A DNA stretch of 64,000 nucleotides from Moringa oleifera (GCA_021397835.1 JAJFZO010000229.1:6255001-6319000); one strand, 5' to 3'. Positions 23,301 through 37,528 are shown, counted from the stretch's first letter. A program made the numbers and translations. The notes: a model not told the origin generated them from the letters alone.

Positions 23301-26300
23301 TCGACAATAGACCGGATTGGGGTTAGTTTGACTCACAAAATTATGGTTTCAATTCGGTCTATAATAAAATAAGTAATTCGATAATTTATTTATAAATTTT
23401 ATCTATCAAATTATATAGAATAAATTATATTATGTAATATTAAATACATTAATTTAATAAATTTTTAAAAAATTATATGCATATTAATTTAATAAATTTT
23501 ATATAAATTAATTTATAAATAATTTTATTTATTATTTTTAAAAAATAAATATAAATAAATAAGTAAATTTTAACATAACAAATAAATAGTAATAAATGAT
23601 GTGAAAAATTATTAAATCAATAGTTTTAAATTTTTAAGATATTGAATATATAATAAATTAATATATTTTTGATATATAATATTAAAATCAAAAAATTATT
23701 GAATAATATATATTATTATTTAATTATAAATTAATTTTAAATAATATTAATAATATTCAATTAAAAATATATATATTAACTTTATTTTTATAAGATGTAT
23801 TAACTTATGGAAAAAATGTAGTAATTAAGTAAAAAAAAAAAGTTGTAAGTTATCAATTATTTTGATTGATTAATTTTGTGTATTTACGAAATTTGATATA
23901 TAAATTGGTCATTAACCTATTTAGTCGGTCATGACGAGCCAACCCGTCAAATTAGTCAATTTAAAACTCAAAAGATCATGACCCGCCTATTTATGAAATG
24001 AGCAGCCAAACTCCTCCATAAAGATATATGTGTGTTTATGTGTGCCCTTTATTAAATAATAATCAAGAAAACAGTTAAATTATTTATGTGTGTTTTTAAT
24101 TTGTTTATTATCCTTATTTTATTTATATTATATCTATAAATATATATTTACGTCAACGTCATGTAAGTGATATCGTAGGTTTTATGTCTTTATATTTATA
24201 TAAATAATTTTTTTAAATTTTATTTTATAATAATTTTATCCAAAAAATTAAAATTTAATCTTTATTTTTATCTCAATTTTCATAAAATTGATAACATCAA
24301 TACTTTTAAATTTAAAATCGATATTATTTAAATATATCCTAAAATTTTATTAATGTTAAAATTTTTATTAATTAGTAATTTTTTAATATATTCTTTAATG
24401 AGAGATTATTTCTTTAATTTATTAAGTCAATTTTATATTTTGACATCATTTTTTAAGTTTACATTTATTTGTTTTTATTAATAATTTGCCTGTGATTAAC
24501 ATACGATCGATTGAGTTTGTTTTCAAATAATGATTTACTTTTTTTTAATCTATGATTTATAATTGAATAAATGTTACTAGTGTTTTTATAGTGATACAAT
24601 GATAATTCTTGGTTCAAACACATTTGGGTGTTTGTTTGTTGTTACCAGTATTTTTGATTTGAGAATATAATAATGAAATTATAATATTTTAATTATTTTA
24701 AATATTTTTTTAAAGATTGTTGTTTATTATTCTAACTCATATATAAAAATACTTAAAATTTTAAAAATTATATACTTAATTACACAATTTTTAAAAATTT
24801 AAAATCTCATTCATATATATTTTAATAGTAATTTTTACTTTTTATTTTCAAACAAAAAATATGTCTATTTTTAATTTTTTAAAATATTAATATTAACTTT
24901 CAATATTGATAATTTTTATTTATATAATTTTAAAAGTTAAATTTAGTGACATTTATCTAGAAAAAAAATTAATGAGTTAATTCCATTAAAAAATACAATC
25001 TCATATTAGAACCAATTAGAAAATTTTAATGAGTTAATTTTATTTATTTAGTATTCATATTTTTATTAAAATTCTAAATTAGAGACCTTCGTCTATAATT
25101 TTTATGAATATTAAAAATTTTGAACATGCACATGATATGCGTATTCACTTTAAATACTATTAAAATAAATTATTTATTATTTTTTCATATCAAACTTAGT
25201 AAGATGTCTAAAATATAAATATTTAAAGAGAATAAAAATAAATATTTTATTTATTTTGATAATATTTAATGAAGTATTAAGGTAATTGTATAAATAAAGT
25301 CATCCTACCTGTATCTACAAAATCATTAATATTAACATAAATTATAAACGAAAATTTCAAATTAAAAATATAATACAAACATAAGCCTCATTGAAACTAT
25401 AAACAAAATGTATGTCTTCTCATATAATTAACCTTTATATTAATTTATAACCTTTATTAAAATATTTTTAAACTTTTATTTAGTGATAAACTTGATCTTA
25501 AAATAGTAGAGATTTTAACCATGACAAATCATAATTCAAATTTTAAAATATAACTTTATTTGTTCTATAAAACTTATTATACAAAATCATACTTAATTTT
25601 TTTTTTTTTGATAATAAGAATGTGAAAATTTATAAATTATTAATTTAATAATAAAATGATAAATTTTAGATATCATTAACATTAATATTTAAATTTTATA
25701 ACAACAACAATAATATATTTTAAAAAATTATTACCTACATATTGGATGAATTTTGATCTAACTTAATAAATCTAATATGTAAGTGAAAGCATTTCAAAGT
25801 GTTTTCCAGGCGTTCACATACACATGTTGATATAAATATTTATTATTATTACTAGATACTAATAAATTAAATGGAAAGTTTATTCTTAAAATTACAAAAT
25901 TCTAAAGGGATAATAATTTATAATTCAAATTGAACTTTAGAGATAAGTATAATCTTAAAATATTGATAATTATTAATTTATATGAATATTGATTTATGTA
26001 ATATTATAATATTTCCAAAGGTATTAATATTAAATATTTTTAAAAATTAAAATTTAAACTATAGGAATATTGATAATTTTTGTCCACGTTATCTTAAAAA
26101 ATTAAATTTGTTTTGATAATATTTAAATTAAAAATATGTATATAATGTAAAATATGTAATTTAAAAATATTATGATAGATCATAATTAAAAAACTAATAA
26201 ATTTTGATAATACTATTACTTTAAATATTTGAATTGATTTTAATATCATAAGCTTCTATTAGATATATTATCAACTACCAATAATTTCAAAATTTTTACA

Positions 26301-28379
26301 ACGTGCATGCATACATTGATTTTTCAATTTAATACAAATAACCAATTTTTAGTAAGCTTCGTAGAAATAAAAGAACTGATTTAGTTATCAATAAAACATA
26401 AAAGAGTAGATTTATGACACAATTTCAACTCTTATTTCTTATCAATTGTAATCTTTTTATTTTTGAGTTAAAGTGGGATTTATTTTAAAAATATTTATTT
26501 AATATTTATTACTTCGATAATATTTATCTTAAAAAATATTTGAGTTTGACATCGTTATAAACTCATCACCTTAATTTATTATATTTATCATTTGTACTAT
26601 TATGATTAATTATTGTTTGATTAATATTTTACTATATATGAAAATGTGATTTTAAATTATTTTTATAATTTTTAGGCTCTAAATTTTATAATTAATTAAT
26701 TAATAATTTAATTTATATTTAAAATTATAATTTTAAATAATATTATTATTAATAAATTTATTAACACATATTTAATATGATAAAATATTCATAATTAGTG
26801 CCTTGTAAGATAGGAAAGCAACTTGATTATCTATACAGGTGATTATTGGGCCATTTCATGGTGAACAGTTACTGAATTAATGATTGATATTAGGCCTGAA
26901 GCCTTGTAATCCAAGACCATTCTAAGCCCATTGAAGGTCCCATTCTTATAGTTACGATTGTAGAAGAAAGTGACCTTATGAGTCAGATAGCTTCCTCGGT
27001 AATTGTCTATTATTTATAATAATTGTTGATATCAATATTAGCCACATTTTGATAGCTACATAGCATACATGGTTGAAGCAGTTTAGCTCATAATTAATGA
27101 GCAGTCCCGTATGATTGTAATCTGCAGGATGATTGATGGATAATAACCGATCGAGTATCCATTTATTTAAAAAATTTCGAATTTGAACTTAATCAAAAAA
27201 ATACATACTTTAAATTTGTTTAAAAATTTAATTTTAATATTCAAATTTATTTTAAATTTGTGTATGATTATCTATATATATATATATATTCGAATAGTTA
27301 AAATCATATGTCATATTTATATATAATATTTTGTAATATCATAAAATATTTTTCAAAATAATAAAAAGTTTTAACTTATAAAATTGTTCATATTTTTAAT
27401 AGATAAAATCATATGGTGTGTTTTAATAATAATTAATTATAAATTGAATAACCTAATTTTGGTACAAAGTTTTGATATACAAATTTGAAAATCATGACAT
27501 CAATATAAAATATAAAGCATATGTCACATTTTATACAATTTTTATACTGATGTAATATATATATATATATATATCATGTTTTAAAATTAAGTTAACTTTT
27601 CATTGTATTTTGTATTAGTAAATGCATTTTTATTATTTTTATTTCAAGATAATAATATCGTTTCATTAATTGAAATAGATTTGAACCAATAAAATTAATT
27701 AAATAAAAAATAAATATGAATATAAAAGCTAGAATTAAAGCTTTCTATTAAAAGAAATAAATACTAATATAAAAGCAAGCGTAATATAGAAAAGCAAGTA
27801 TGCATGTGACATAATAAGTTGTTTAACTTTAATAATCATCTTGAAGAAATGAGATTCAAAAAGTTTGAAGTAAAAAATCGATAAGATAAGTTTACATATG
27901 CTTAAGTTAGATAATTATTATTAGATGTAGTTAATAATTGAAATGACTGATGGTTGTCATTTTATAAAATTGAAATTTTGATTTCTCTTTATCAAAGTTT
28001 TGTCATCTCATTTAAAGAAAGATCATATAATGATAGGCATTAAAAAGATAGTAGAAAAATGAACCACATTGATGATTGATCAAAAGACCTGAATGCTAGA
28101 TTGAAAGAAAAAGAAACAATAATAATGTTAATCATGAAATTATCGTTTTTGAAAGAAAATTAAAGAGAATTGCTAGAACTTGATGATAAATAATTTTTAA
28201 ACCAAATGATGAATACTTGGGATTAGCACATCTTTGCTTGAAAAATGAAATCAATAATTTTCAATTGATGTGAACAGGGTTGAGTTTAAAGAGATTGTAA
28301 TAGGTAACTACTTAATAGATTACTTGTTAAGATTTTTATAATTATTTTTTAATTTCTTATAGTAAAATTATAAATTATA
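23301..28379. other. AT-rich gene-free region
   Basis: About 5 kb of strongly AT-rich DNA without a supported gene. It includes AT dinucleotide runs near 27272-27290 and 27555-27575. A small island with more GC at 23900-24010 and another at 26820-27130 break the pattern, but neither matches a family I know. No long open frame occurs. Confidence 0.5.
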
Positions 28380-28740
28380 AACCTTAGAACCTAGACCTTA
28401 ATACCTTAGACCCGAGGCACTAAAACCCTAGATTTTAGACTAGACCTTAAATCTTAAAACTATAGACCAAAACCCTAAAATTGTAAATGCTAGACTTTAG
28501 AAATGAAACCTTAAAACACTAAACCCTAAGTCTTATTATCTAGACCCTAAAACCTTATGCTTTAGACCTTAAAGCCTTAGATCCTAAAACTTCAGATGCT
28601 AGACCTTAAAACCTCAGACTTTAGACCTTAAAACCTCATACTATAGACTCAAAACTTAGACCCAAAATCTAAACCCTTTGACCTTAGATCTTGAAACCGA
28701 ACCTTCAACCTTTGTCCTTATACCAAAACTTAGAACCTAA
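28380..28740. repeat. Degenerate telomere-like heptamer block 1
   Basis: Irregular array of 6-8 bp words such as CCTAGAC, CCTTAAA, CCCTAAA and CCTTAGA, all with the C-rich strand on +. CCCTAAA is the plant telomere C-strand motif, but perfect units rarely occur even twice in a row. It ends in the A-rich spacer that begins at about 28741. Confidence 0.85.
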
Positions 28741-29065
28741 ACCCTAGAAAACAATACAAAAAAACCACAAAAATAAATAAGAAAAAATAAAATACTAAAT
28801 TAAAGATAATACAAAAAAATAAAAAAAGTATGCTAAAAGAGATCATAAAATAAGAACAAAAAAAGAAAGAAAGAAAGAAAGACAAGCACAAGAGCAAAAA
28901 AATTACCAAAAAAAAAAAAACACGACAACAAAGATCATACATAAGAACACATACAAAAAAAGAAATAAAAAATTAAAAAAATAATTATAAGAACAAAAAA
29001 GAAAAAGAAAAACAAACAATAGTGTAGAATTAGCATAAAAATAGATAACAAAACACAAGCAAAAA
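28741..29065. repeat. A-rich spacer, copy 1
   Basis: A-rich, with words AGAAATAAAAAATTAAAAAA, AGCATAAAAATAGATAA and AACACAAGCA in the same order as at 32070-32370. It includes a (GAAA)n run at 28861-28884. It separates two blocks of telomere-like heptamers. The minus-strand frame at 28730-28942 is only the hydrophobic translation of poly-A/T. Confidence 0.8.
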
Positions 29066-32060
29066 AAGCAAACCCTACACCCTGACCCTATACTCTATGT
29101 TTTAAACCCATATCCTAGACTCTCAAAACCTAAACTCTAGACCTTAGACCCTAAGCCTTCTATCCTAAATCCCAAACCCCAAACCCTAAATCCTAAACCT
29201 TAAACCCTATAGCCTATTTCCTAAACATTAGACCTTATCCCTAACCTTAAAACCTCAAACTCAAAATCTTAAACCGAAGACCCGGTACACTAGACCTTAA
29301 ACCCTAAAACCCTAAGACCTTAGAACCCTAAAACCTAAAAACCATACCTTAAACCTTAGGCCCTAGACGTTATGCCTCAGACACTAGATCCTAAACCATA
29401 GATACTAAAGCTTTAAACCTCAAACCCTAGACTCAAATTTCTCAACCTTAGAACCCTAAACCGTAAATCCTATATTATACCTTATACCTTAAACCCGTGG
29501 CCTTAGATCCTAAAACCTAAACCCTAAACCCTAGACCCCAGAACCCTAGACCTTAATCCTTGAACCCTAAACTTTAGACCTTGGACCCTAGACTCATACC
29601 TTGAAACCTTAAAATCCTTGAACCTTAAAACCATAGACCCTAAAATGCTAGATCCTACGTCTTAAAACCCTAGACCTTGAAACCTTAATACATTAAAGCC
29701 AAAAATCGAGACCTTGAAACCTTAAATCCTAAAATCTTAACATTAAACCCTAGAGCTTGGACCTTAGACCCTAGATTGTGGATCATGGACTTAAGACCGT
29801 AGACCTTAAACCTTAAACCCTGGCCCTAGACCCTAGATGCTAGATCCTAAACACTAGAGCCTAAAACACTTGATAAAGCCCAAAACACTTGACACTAAGC
29901 CTTAAACCTTAGACTTTAGGCCTTTAAACCAGACCCAAGACTCTAGACCCTAAGCTCCTATACCCTAAACCTTAACCTTAAACCATAGAACCTTGGACCT
30001 TAAAACCCATACCTAAGATCCTAAACCCTAGACCCTAAACCTTAGATCTTGCCATAAAACTCTAGAACCCTAAAACCTAGACTAAACCATAGACCCTAGA
30101 CCTTAAACCCTACCTCAGACACTAGACCATTGACCAGTAGACTATAGACCCCAGACGTCTTGGACCTTAAAACTCTGAAACTTAAAACTTAGACCATAAA
30201 CCCAAGATTAAACCTTAAGACACTAAATTATCAATACTAGACCTTGGACCATAAACCCTAGAATCATGAACCCTAAACCTTGATCCTAAACACTGAAATC
30301 TTTAAACCCAAGAACCTTGAACCTAGACCTTAGACTTGAAAGTCTTAGACCCTAAAACCCTTAAAACCCTAAAACTCTAAGACCTAGACCCAAACCCTAA
30401 CTTGGACCCTAAACCCTAAACCTTTAATCTTATATCGCCCTAGACACTAAACCTTCAACCCTAGACCTTAGACCTTAATTCTTAATCCAAAGACCTTAAA
30501 CCTGGACCCTAATTCCTAAACTCTAAACCCTAGGTCCTTAGATCTTAGACCCTAGACCATAGACCATAGACCTCAAACCCTTAAACCACGTATCTAAGGC
30601 CCAAAACCTTTGACACTAAGCTCTAGTCCTAGACCTAGACCTTAAACACTAGATCCTAGATCCTAAACCATGTAGCTTAAACAATAGAGCCTAAACCCTT
30701 AACCCTAGACGCAAAACCTTAGATCCTGGACCCTAGACCATGATTCTTAAATTGTAGTCTTTGGACCCTAATTTTTAAAACCTATAACTTAGACATTAGA
30801 CCCTTGACCCTCAAACCATACACATAAGACCTAGACCTTGATATTAAACCCTAAACCTAAGACCCTAGACCTAAACCTAGACCCTAGATTTGAAATCTTA
30901 CATCCTCTTAGACCTTAAACCATTGACTCTAGACCTTAGACTTGACCTTAGACTTGACCTTAAACCATAAACCCTACACCCTATACCTAGACTTAGACCT
31001 TAGATTTGAAATCCTAGATCTTTATCCTAAACCCGAGAGCTTAAACCATAGAGACCCTAAACCCTAGACCTTAACCATATAACCCTACCCAAAACCTTAA
31101 AATCCTAACATAAGACCTTAAGCCCTAAACCTTAACCCTAAAATCCTACCTTAAACCATAGATCCTAAAATCCAAGACGCTACACCTTGGACTCTAACCC
31201 TAAACCCTAACCTTAAAACCTAGACCCTAGTACCTAAAAGACTAGAACCTAAAATCCTAGAACCCAAAAATCTAGATTGTAGACTCTAAACCATATACCC
31301 ATAAATTCTAAAACTTTAAAACCAAAAAATCCTAAAACTCTAAAATTCAATAACCATAAAACTGTAAACCCTCGACCTTTGACCCTCGATTCTTAACCCT
31401 AGACCTTAGACCTAAAAACCTAAAAGAAACTTATACTCTAGGTCTTATACCTTAAAACAAGACCTTAGACAATAAATCCTAAAATCCTAGAACTAATAAC
31501 TCTAAAATCTGAAACTTAAACCCTAGATCCTGGACCTTAAAATCTTGGTTCCTATACACTAGACCTTAGACTCTAATTCCTTAAAACCCTAAAATCGTAG
31601 ACCTTAAAATCGTGGAGCTGAAATCCTGTAGACTTAGACCTTAAAATCATGAACCCTAGACCTTAAAACTCTCGACCCTAAAACCCTAAATCCTAAAACC
31701 TTTGAACTTTAAAACTTAAAACTTAGACCTTAAATTCTAAACTCTAAACTCTAGACTATACACCTTGAAACTTAGACCTTGTACTCTGAATCCTAGACCT
31801 TAGTCCTTGGATCCTAAACCTTAAATCTTAACAATAAAATCCTTCCCCTAAACCTTAAAACCTACAAAGCCTTAGACTCTAGACTTCGGACCAAAAATTT
31901 ATACCCTAGAGCCTAAATCTTAGAACCTAGATCTTAAACCTTAAATTTTAAACCGAGACCTTAGACCTTACATCCTAAAACCTCAACTTAAAACCTAAAC
32001 CCTTGACCCTAGATCCTAAAATCTAATCTTCAACCCTAGTCCCTAAACCTTAAACCCTAG
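29066..32060. repeat. Degenerate telomere-like heptamer block 2 (~3 kb)
   Basis: About 3 kb made almost entirely of CCCTAAA-related words: CCCTAGA, CCTTAAA, CCTTAGAC, CCATAAA, with the C-rich strand consistently on +. Two or three perfect CCCTAAA units occur in a row only at a few places (near 29520, 30408 and 31196). Drift between AAA and AGA/AGAC endings is the main variant. No gene is present. It is an interstitial array, not a chromosome end, since other sequence flanks it on both sides. Confidence 0.9.
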
Positions 32061-32842
32061 ACAATAATAGAAAAGAACCACAAAGAAAAAAATACTAAAT
32101 TAAAAATAATTTGCTAAAACAGAGATTATAAAATAACAATAAACACAAAAGAAAAATAAGCACAAGAATCAAAAAAATTAACATAAAAAATTACAAAAAA
32201 AATAAAAAAAAAAAAGACAACAAAGAACATACACAATAACACATAGCAAAGAAGAAATAAAAAATTAAAAAAAATAATTACAAGAACAAAAGAAAAAAAA
32301 AAGGAGAACAAATATCAGTATAAAACTAGCATAAAAATAGATAATCAAACACAAGTAAAAAAAGTAAAGTAAAAACAGTATAAAGATCATGCACAAAAAA
32401 AAAAAAAAACCAAAGACAATATAAAAATAAGCACAAAAACAAATAACTAAGAACAAGCACAAAAGTAGAAAACACAAAATAAAAAATAAGTTCAAGAATT
32501 AAGTATAAAACAAACATAATAACTATTAGCAAAATGTGAAAAAGAAAAAACAAGCAGAAGAACATAGAACAAAAAGAAACATAAAAATAGAAAATAGATA
32601 CAAGACCAAAGGATAGACCTACCAACAATAACAACATCATAAAATAAAAAAATATTAAAAAACTTAAAACAAATAAAAAGAAAAGAATGGAGAACAAGCA
32701 TGAAAACAAAGAAGAAAGAGTAGAGGATAAGTGTAAGAATAAAAAAGAAGGAAAGAATAACATAAACATAATAATAAAGAAAGAAACAAAAAAACGAAAA
32801 ACAAGAAAAAAAAAAGATAAAACAAAACACTAGCTACAAAAG

Positions 32843-32880
<38 letters not shown>

Positions 32881-33100
32881 GAAGAAACATAAAAGAAATA
32901 AAACAAAAACAAGCACAAAAGCAAAGAACAAAGAACAAGCATAAAAATAAATAAGAGATATCAAACATGGAAAAAAAGAATATAAAACAAAAAACTAAGA
33001 TCACAACAAAAATAATGAACAAGAACAAGAGACAAGTAAAAGCACAACTAGAACAACAACAGATAAAACACAAAATTACATAGTAGAGAAATAAGTACTT
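32061..33100. repeat. A-rich spacer, copy 2, extended
   Basis: The first 300 bp repeat the A-rich spacer at 28741-29065 in the same order. The remainder extends with further A-rich, AAGCACAAAA-type words and a (TA)n run at 32846-32877. Long minus frames here (32126-33133) encode only F/L/Y/V-rich low-complexity strings and are not genes. Confidence 0.8.
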
Positions 33101-33114
33101 GTTTGCACAACTAC

Positions 33115-35335
33115 ACCTATTTGTTAACCACATTGATCAACCATAATTCTTTAGCTAAGTCATAATTATTGAACATCTTACAAAAAAAAAAAAAATTGTT
33201 ATGCACCATTAGTAACATTGAAGATATCTACCTTATCATTTCTCTCACTACTTACCAATTCTCTCACACCTTTAGTCACATCCAATAGGTTCAAAAATTC
33301 TACATTATCCACATAGCACTTTTAGATCCAATAATAAAAGGAATCATAATTGGGACTACTAACATTTTTCTACTTCTATTCTGCCTAAGCCTTATGCTAT
33401 GACAAGAACCCAATAAGCATATGAAATCCATATAATAAAACGAATGAAAAGGAATCATAATCTAAAGCAAGTTACTCCATCAAATCTGTAGTCACTACCT
33501 GACGAGGGGCATACTGATTGAACATCAAAAGCCATAATCCTTAAACCTTGAATCCTAATAACAATCCTCAATTTGCTAACTTGGCTATTTGTTTTTGCTT
33601 TCCACTAAGGTAAAAAGACCTAAGTTGCAGCACATGCATCACATTCAATAACTGCTAAGCTTATTATTCAACATTTAACGCTAAATTATTATTTTCCCAA
33701 GAGAAAGGGATCCAAAATGGAGAATTATATGAACCTATTCATCATGCTCACCCAACCCTCTAAGTGCTTCTAGCTTTGCCCTTATGCCAAACCACAAGAC
33801 AACCTCAACCCACAATTTTTCACACTCTAAGCATATATTATAAGTGTAAAAAATTTGAAGCCATTTGATATGATGAAAAGCTACCCAACCTTTTGACAAA
33901 CATGAAACATAATAACTTACTCTTATAGTTTTTTTGAGAACTCCACTAGAGTCATAGATTGATTCCATTGATGCCTTATGTGAATTGAAAATAGTAACGA
34001 CATTAAAAGTTATTATCATCTGAGCACATATAATAACTAAAAGGTGCAGTTAGCAAAAATTATGAAATCTACAATGATAGCAGTTAAAATATAGCCCCAG
34101 AATAAGTAATGCAATAATATCTACATATAAGAGCTGAAAAAGTGTTATAACCAAATGAGATTTACATGATGCAAGTCCCTCATCTTTCCATCAAAGTGTT
34201 ATTTCAAAAGCACTATAGAGTATCCAATGCAAATACTAAAGAGAAAAGTTCATTTTGTATGCACAAAAAGAAGAGTAAAAGCATCACATAATTCATTACG
34301 TTTTAAAACAAGAGTGTGCAAAGATCTCTTTTGCTAAAAAAACTTCATCAAAAAATGTATATGCAATTACATACACAAACAAGGTAAAAGAATTGCAGAT
34401 AAGAATATTACAAATTGAAAGGAAGAGACAAGAAGAATGCATTTTTTCAATTGCATGCAAAGAATAAAGCAAACTTGTTTTGGATGATGACTATCAATTT
34501 CTATATAACTATAACTTCTATACAAGACCAACGACTCTGTCTCGCTCGGATATATCTAAAAAGTTGTGAATCAAACTAATAAAGAAGTCTCCTATAAAAA
34601 AAATATATTAATGATAGCTGACTCCTTTTCTTTTTTTATTCTAGTTAAACAATGACATAAAAATAAGTACAATTCAAAATATCAAAATCAACATAGATGA
34701 TTACCTATTCTAGCTTATGAAAGGTGAGGTGTTCCCACAAAGGATCTACAAATACTATAAACAAACAAGATTGGACAACACTTACCAGTCGCTACATATT
34801 ATTTGATTTGTGTATCTCTATGGGAATATCAACTTCAAAGAAAAAAGGATTAATTGGATTCAAAAAGAGAAGTGACAAAAAAATTGACCTTCATTGAAAT
34901 AAAGTAAAATTACAAAGAAAAGTTCAATTTGTATTCTTAGAAACAAGAGTGGAAGCATTACCTAATTTATTGGGTGTTAAATCAACAGTCTGCACAAATT
35001 TATCCAGTTCAAAACTTCATCATGAAATGTATATAGAAATACATACATAATAAGGTAGATAGACGTATAGATACGCAAGTTATAGATTAAAAGTAAGAGA
35101 GAGAAAGATTGTCTTATTTTAGTTGTATGCAAAAGAATAAGTCAGGCCTTTCATTGATTGATACCTGTCCATTTCTTGACTTCGTATAACTGTAACTTAC
35201 AATAAGAAAAAATCTGTCTCACTAGAGCAAATCCATAAAGCAGTGGATCAAATTAGTGAGAAGTCATCTATCAACAAAAAAAAAAAATTAAAAATAATGA
35301 CTTACTATCTTTATTCTTTTATTTTACTTAAATAG
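33115..35335. repeat. Segmental duplication, left copy (pair with 55845-58050)
   Basis: About 2.2 kb matches 55845-58050 in direct orientation, offset close to 22.72 kb. Shared blocks run in order: AATTATTGAACATCTTA; ATATCTACCTTATCATTTCT versus ATATCTGCCTTATCATTTCT; GGTAAAAAGACCTAAGTTGC; ATGATGACTATC; GGATATATCTAAAAAGTT; GAAAGGTGAGGTGT. The match ends near 35335/58050. On the minus strand both copies preserve a coding-looking stretch near 33220-33300, consensus EEFLKLLDVTKSVRE, whose family I do not recognise. Divergence is substantial, so the duplication is old. Confidence 0.85.
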
Positions 35336-36255
35336 TTTCACATTAAAAAAAAGTACAATTCACAAGATTAAAATCAATAGTAACCTATTTAGTTTTCACG
35401 ACATTGTATGATGAGCAACTATAACAGCTTATAAACATAAGGTGTTTTTAAAAAGGATCTACAAATACTATGAACAGACTCAATGGATAACGTTTACCAG
35501 TTACTGCATGTTGATTAATTTATTGATCTCCATAAAAATATCAAATGCAAAAAAAGAAAGAAGAACATGGTTAAATAATAGAAGTGACCAAAAGAAAGAT
35601 GAACTTGGTTAAAAAAAAGTGATTGGAAAATTAACTTTCATTTAAATAAAAAATTTTAAACAAAAAAGTTCATTTTGTATGCTCAAAGTGAAGATTGAAA
35701 GCATTGCCTAATTTATTGTGCATTAAATCAGGAGTTTGCTGAAAAAACTCCATCACGAAATGTGTATGCAATTACATACATAAACAAAGAGGATAAGCAA
35801 ACAAGCAGACTATAAGTTGAAAACAGAAGGGAGAAGATTGCCTTGTATTGGCTAACCCAACAAAATTAAGCAGGCCTTGTTTTGGTTGACAACTATCCAT
35901 TTCTTGGCTCTAAAGAACTATAACTTTTACACAGAATCAATGGTTGTGACTCCACAAGACATATCTAAAAAGTTGTATAACTAGTGAAGAAGTCTTATGT
36001 CAACCAAAAAATGTTTACAAATGATAGGTAACTCTATTTCTTTTTCGATTCTAGTTAAAGAGTGACATATAAAAAAGACAATTCAAAATATTAAAACACT
36101 AACCTTCTTGGTGACATTGAAACTACATGATGAGTAGCTATCGCACGTTTTGAAAGATAAGGTGTTTTCAAATAAGATCTACAAATACTATAAATAGACA
36201 TAATTAGACAATACTTTCCAAGTGTAATTTGCTGATCTCCATGATAAATCTTGAT
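34200..36255. repeat. Tandem repeat of ~0.7 kb, three units
   Basis: Landmarks recur at about 0.67-0.74 kb. AAAAGTTCATTTTGTATGC-type words are near 34247, 34918 and 35667; GGATCTACAAATACTAT-type words are near 34741, 35455 and 36175. On the minus strand each unit has a pseudo-exon beginning after TTTATAG. The third copy is open across ICRSYLKTPYLSKRAIATHH and ends before a GTTAGTG donor; the other two carry stops. The right segmental copy (55.8-58.05 kb) has only two such units. Origin of the exon unknown. Confidence 0.75.
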
Positions 36256-36616
36256 AAGGAACAAGCGATGGAAAGCCTAAATCAAAAGGGCTTAATCACC
36301 AAGAAAGATTGCTTGATGAATAAGAATGAATTCATCAAACAAACAACGGAAGGCCTGATACTAAAAGAAAATGAATATAAAGTTATGAATCTACCATAGC
36401 AGCATTCCTAAGATCTCGTCAACTCATAGAAAACATGAAATTAGAGAAACTCTGAGTACACATGATTATTTGCAAAAGCTTAAAAACATCTCTACCCAAT
36501 TCCACAACATCACAACTACACACCCCTTAAGTTACTTCAAAAATTATGAGATGACTTACACCTCTTAGGCCTTATAAAAGAGAAAAGTTAGTAGGAAACT
36601 AGAAATATATTCATAC

Positions 36617-36675
36617 CTCAAATTTCACTATTCCAATATTAAGCTTTTGCTTCACTTCTTTATGAACATCAGGCT
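36617..36675 (-). pseudogene. Isolated exon-like segment, unknown gene
   Basis: 59 nt on the minus strand, bounded by an acceptor (TTATTAACTTACAG) and a donor (GTATGA). It is open throughout and reads PDVHKEVKQKLNIGIVKFE. I do not recognise the family. A further minus frame at 36888-37100 ends RRALDAKNFKGYAALVPKL and may belong to the same source, but that is a guess. Confidence 0.35.
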
Positions 36676-37339
36676 CTGTAAGTTAATAAAAATGAAAAAA
36701 TAAGCAGAAAATAAACAAGAAGGTACAAACACATAAATCCTTACAGAATATCTAAGAGTCGTACAACACATTTCCCTTCCAAAAGTATGAAAAAAGTTTA
36801 GAAAAAAAAATGAGAAAGAACAAGGAAAGATTATGAGGATAAGAATATCTAATCATGTTACAATTAGTCTTTATTGTATAATACAATTTAAACATTTAAC
36901 TTAGGAACTAGTGCTGCATATCCTTTGAAATTTTTAGCATCTAGAGCTCTCCGAGGAATAAAGTACTCTGCATTAAACCCTTTCTCTCTAGTGAGAGTAG
37001 AGAAACTAATGCAATATTCCAAAAGGAAGAGGATAGTGGATGTACCTTTATGGATGTTTGGACAATTCGAATACGTGGATTTATCGTGACATAGGCACAC
37101 AAAATCCTTTAGAGTAAGTATTAAGACAAGATGAGAATATTAATATAATACAAAATAATCAAAAAAGAAAAAAAAAGAAGATATATATTAAAATAGAGAG
37201 CAAATAATAATTACAAATATAATTAACACATTTTGCCAACCTTTTAGCTGAGGACACAATAATTCAAATAGAACATAAAAAGGCTGCATGAAAATGAAAC
37301 CTTAATGAGTATGATAAGGAATCTACAACTGAGGGCACA

Positions 37340-37528
37340 ACCAGTGAAGTATGCCTGCAATCAAGGATTAAGCTTTAGAAAATTGAATTCACCACTTTCC
37401 ACACTGCAAAATACTCAATGGTAGCTGCCCCAACATAATCAACACATTTAGCCAACGTTCTATCTGCTTGCTTGAGTTTCGTGATAGTTTTTAGAGGAAT
37501 CAAAGTAATTGGACCCCTTTTCAATAAT
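37340..37528 (-). pseudogene. ACC1: Acetyl-CoA carboxylase (cytosolic, multidomain type) exon fragment
   Basis: The minus strand reads IIEKG, then after a 1-nt shift GPITLIPLKTITKLKQADRT, LAKCVDYVGAATIEYF. After another shift comes FLKLNP-stop-LQA. This follows the biotin carboxylase domain of plant homomeric acetyl-CoA carboxylase (GPITVAP...KLEQAARRLAK.VNYVGAATVEY...YYFLELNPRLQVEHP). The stop replaces the arginine of ELNPRLQ, as expected for CGA to TGA. In an intact gene this exon directly follows the one ending ...RRHQK, and eight copies of that one lie just upstream on the same strand (37.7-43.8 kb). The acceptor is lost (AC instead of AG). Non-functional. Confidence 0.85.

Noticed and set aside
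28380..32060. A real chromosome end
   Set aside because: Heptamers are too degenerate, lie between other sequences on both sides and include an A-rich spacer duplication. It is interstitial.
28730..33133. Several minus-strand open frames of 60-150 codons rich in F, L, Y and V, looking like membrane proteins
   Set aside because: They are translations of A-rich low-complexity DNA on the opposite strand, have no conserved content, overlap each other in several frames and lie in a duplicated spacer.
36888..37100. 70-codon minus frame ending KGYAALVPKL
   Set aside because: The end looks protein-like and may be part of a captured exon, but I could not identify a family or borders, so it is mentioned only with the neighbouring exon-like segment.
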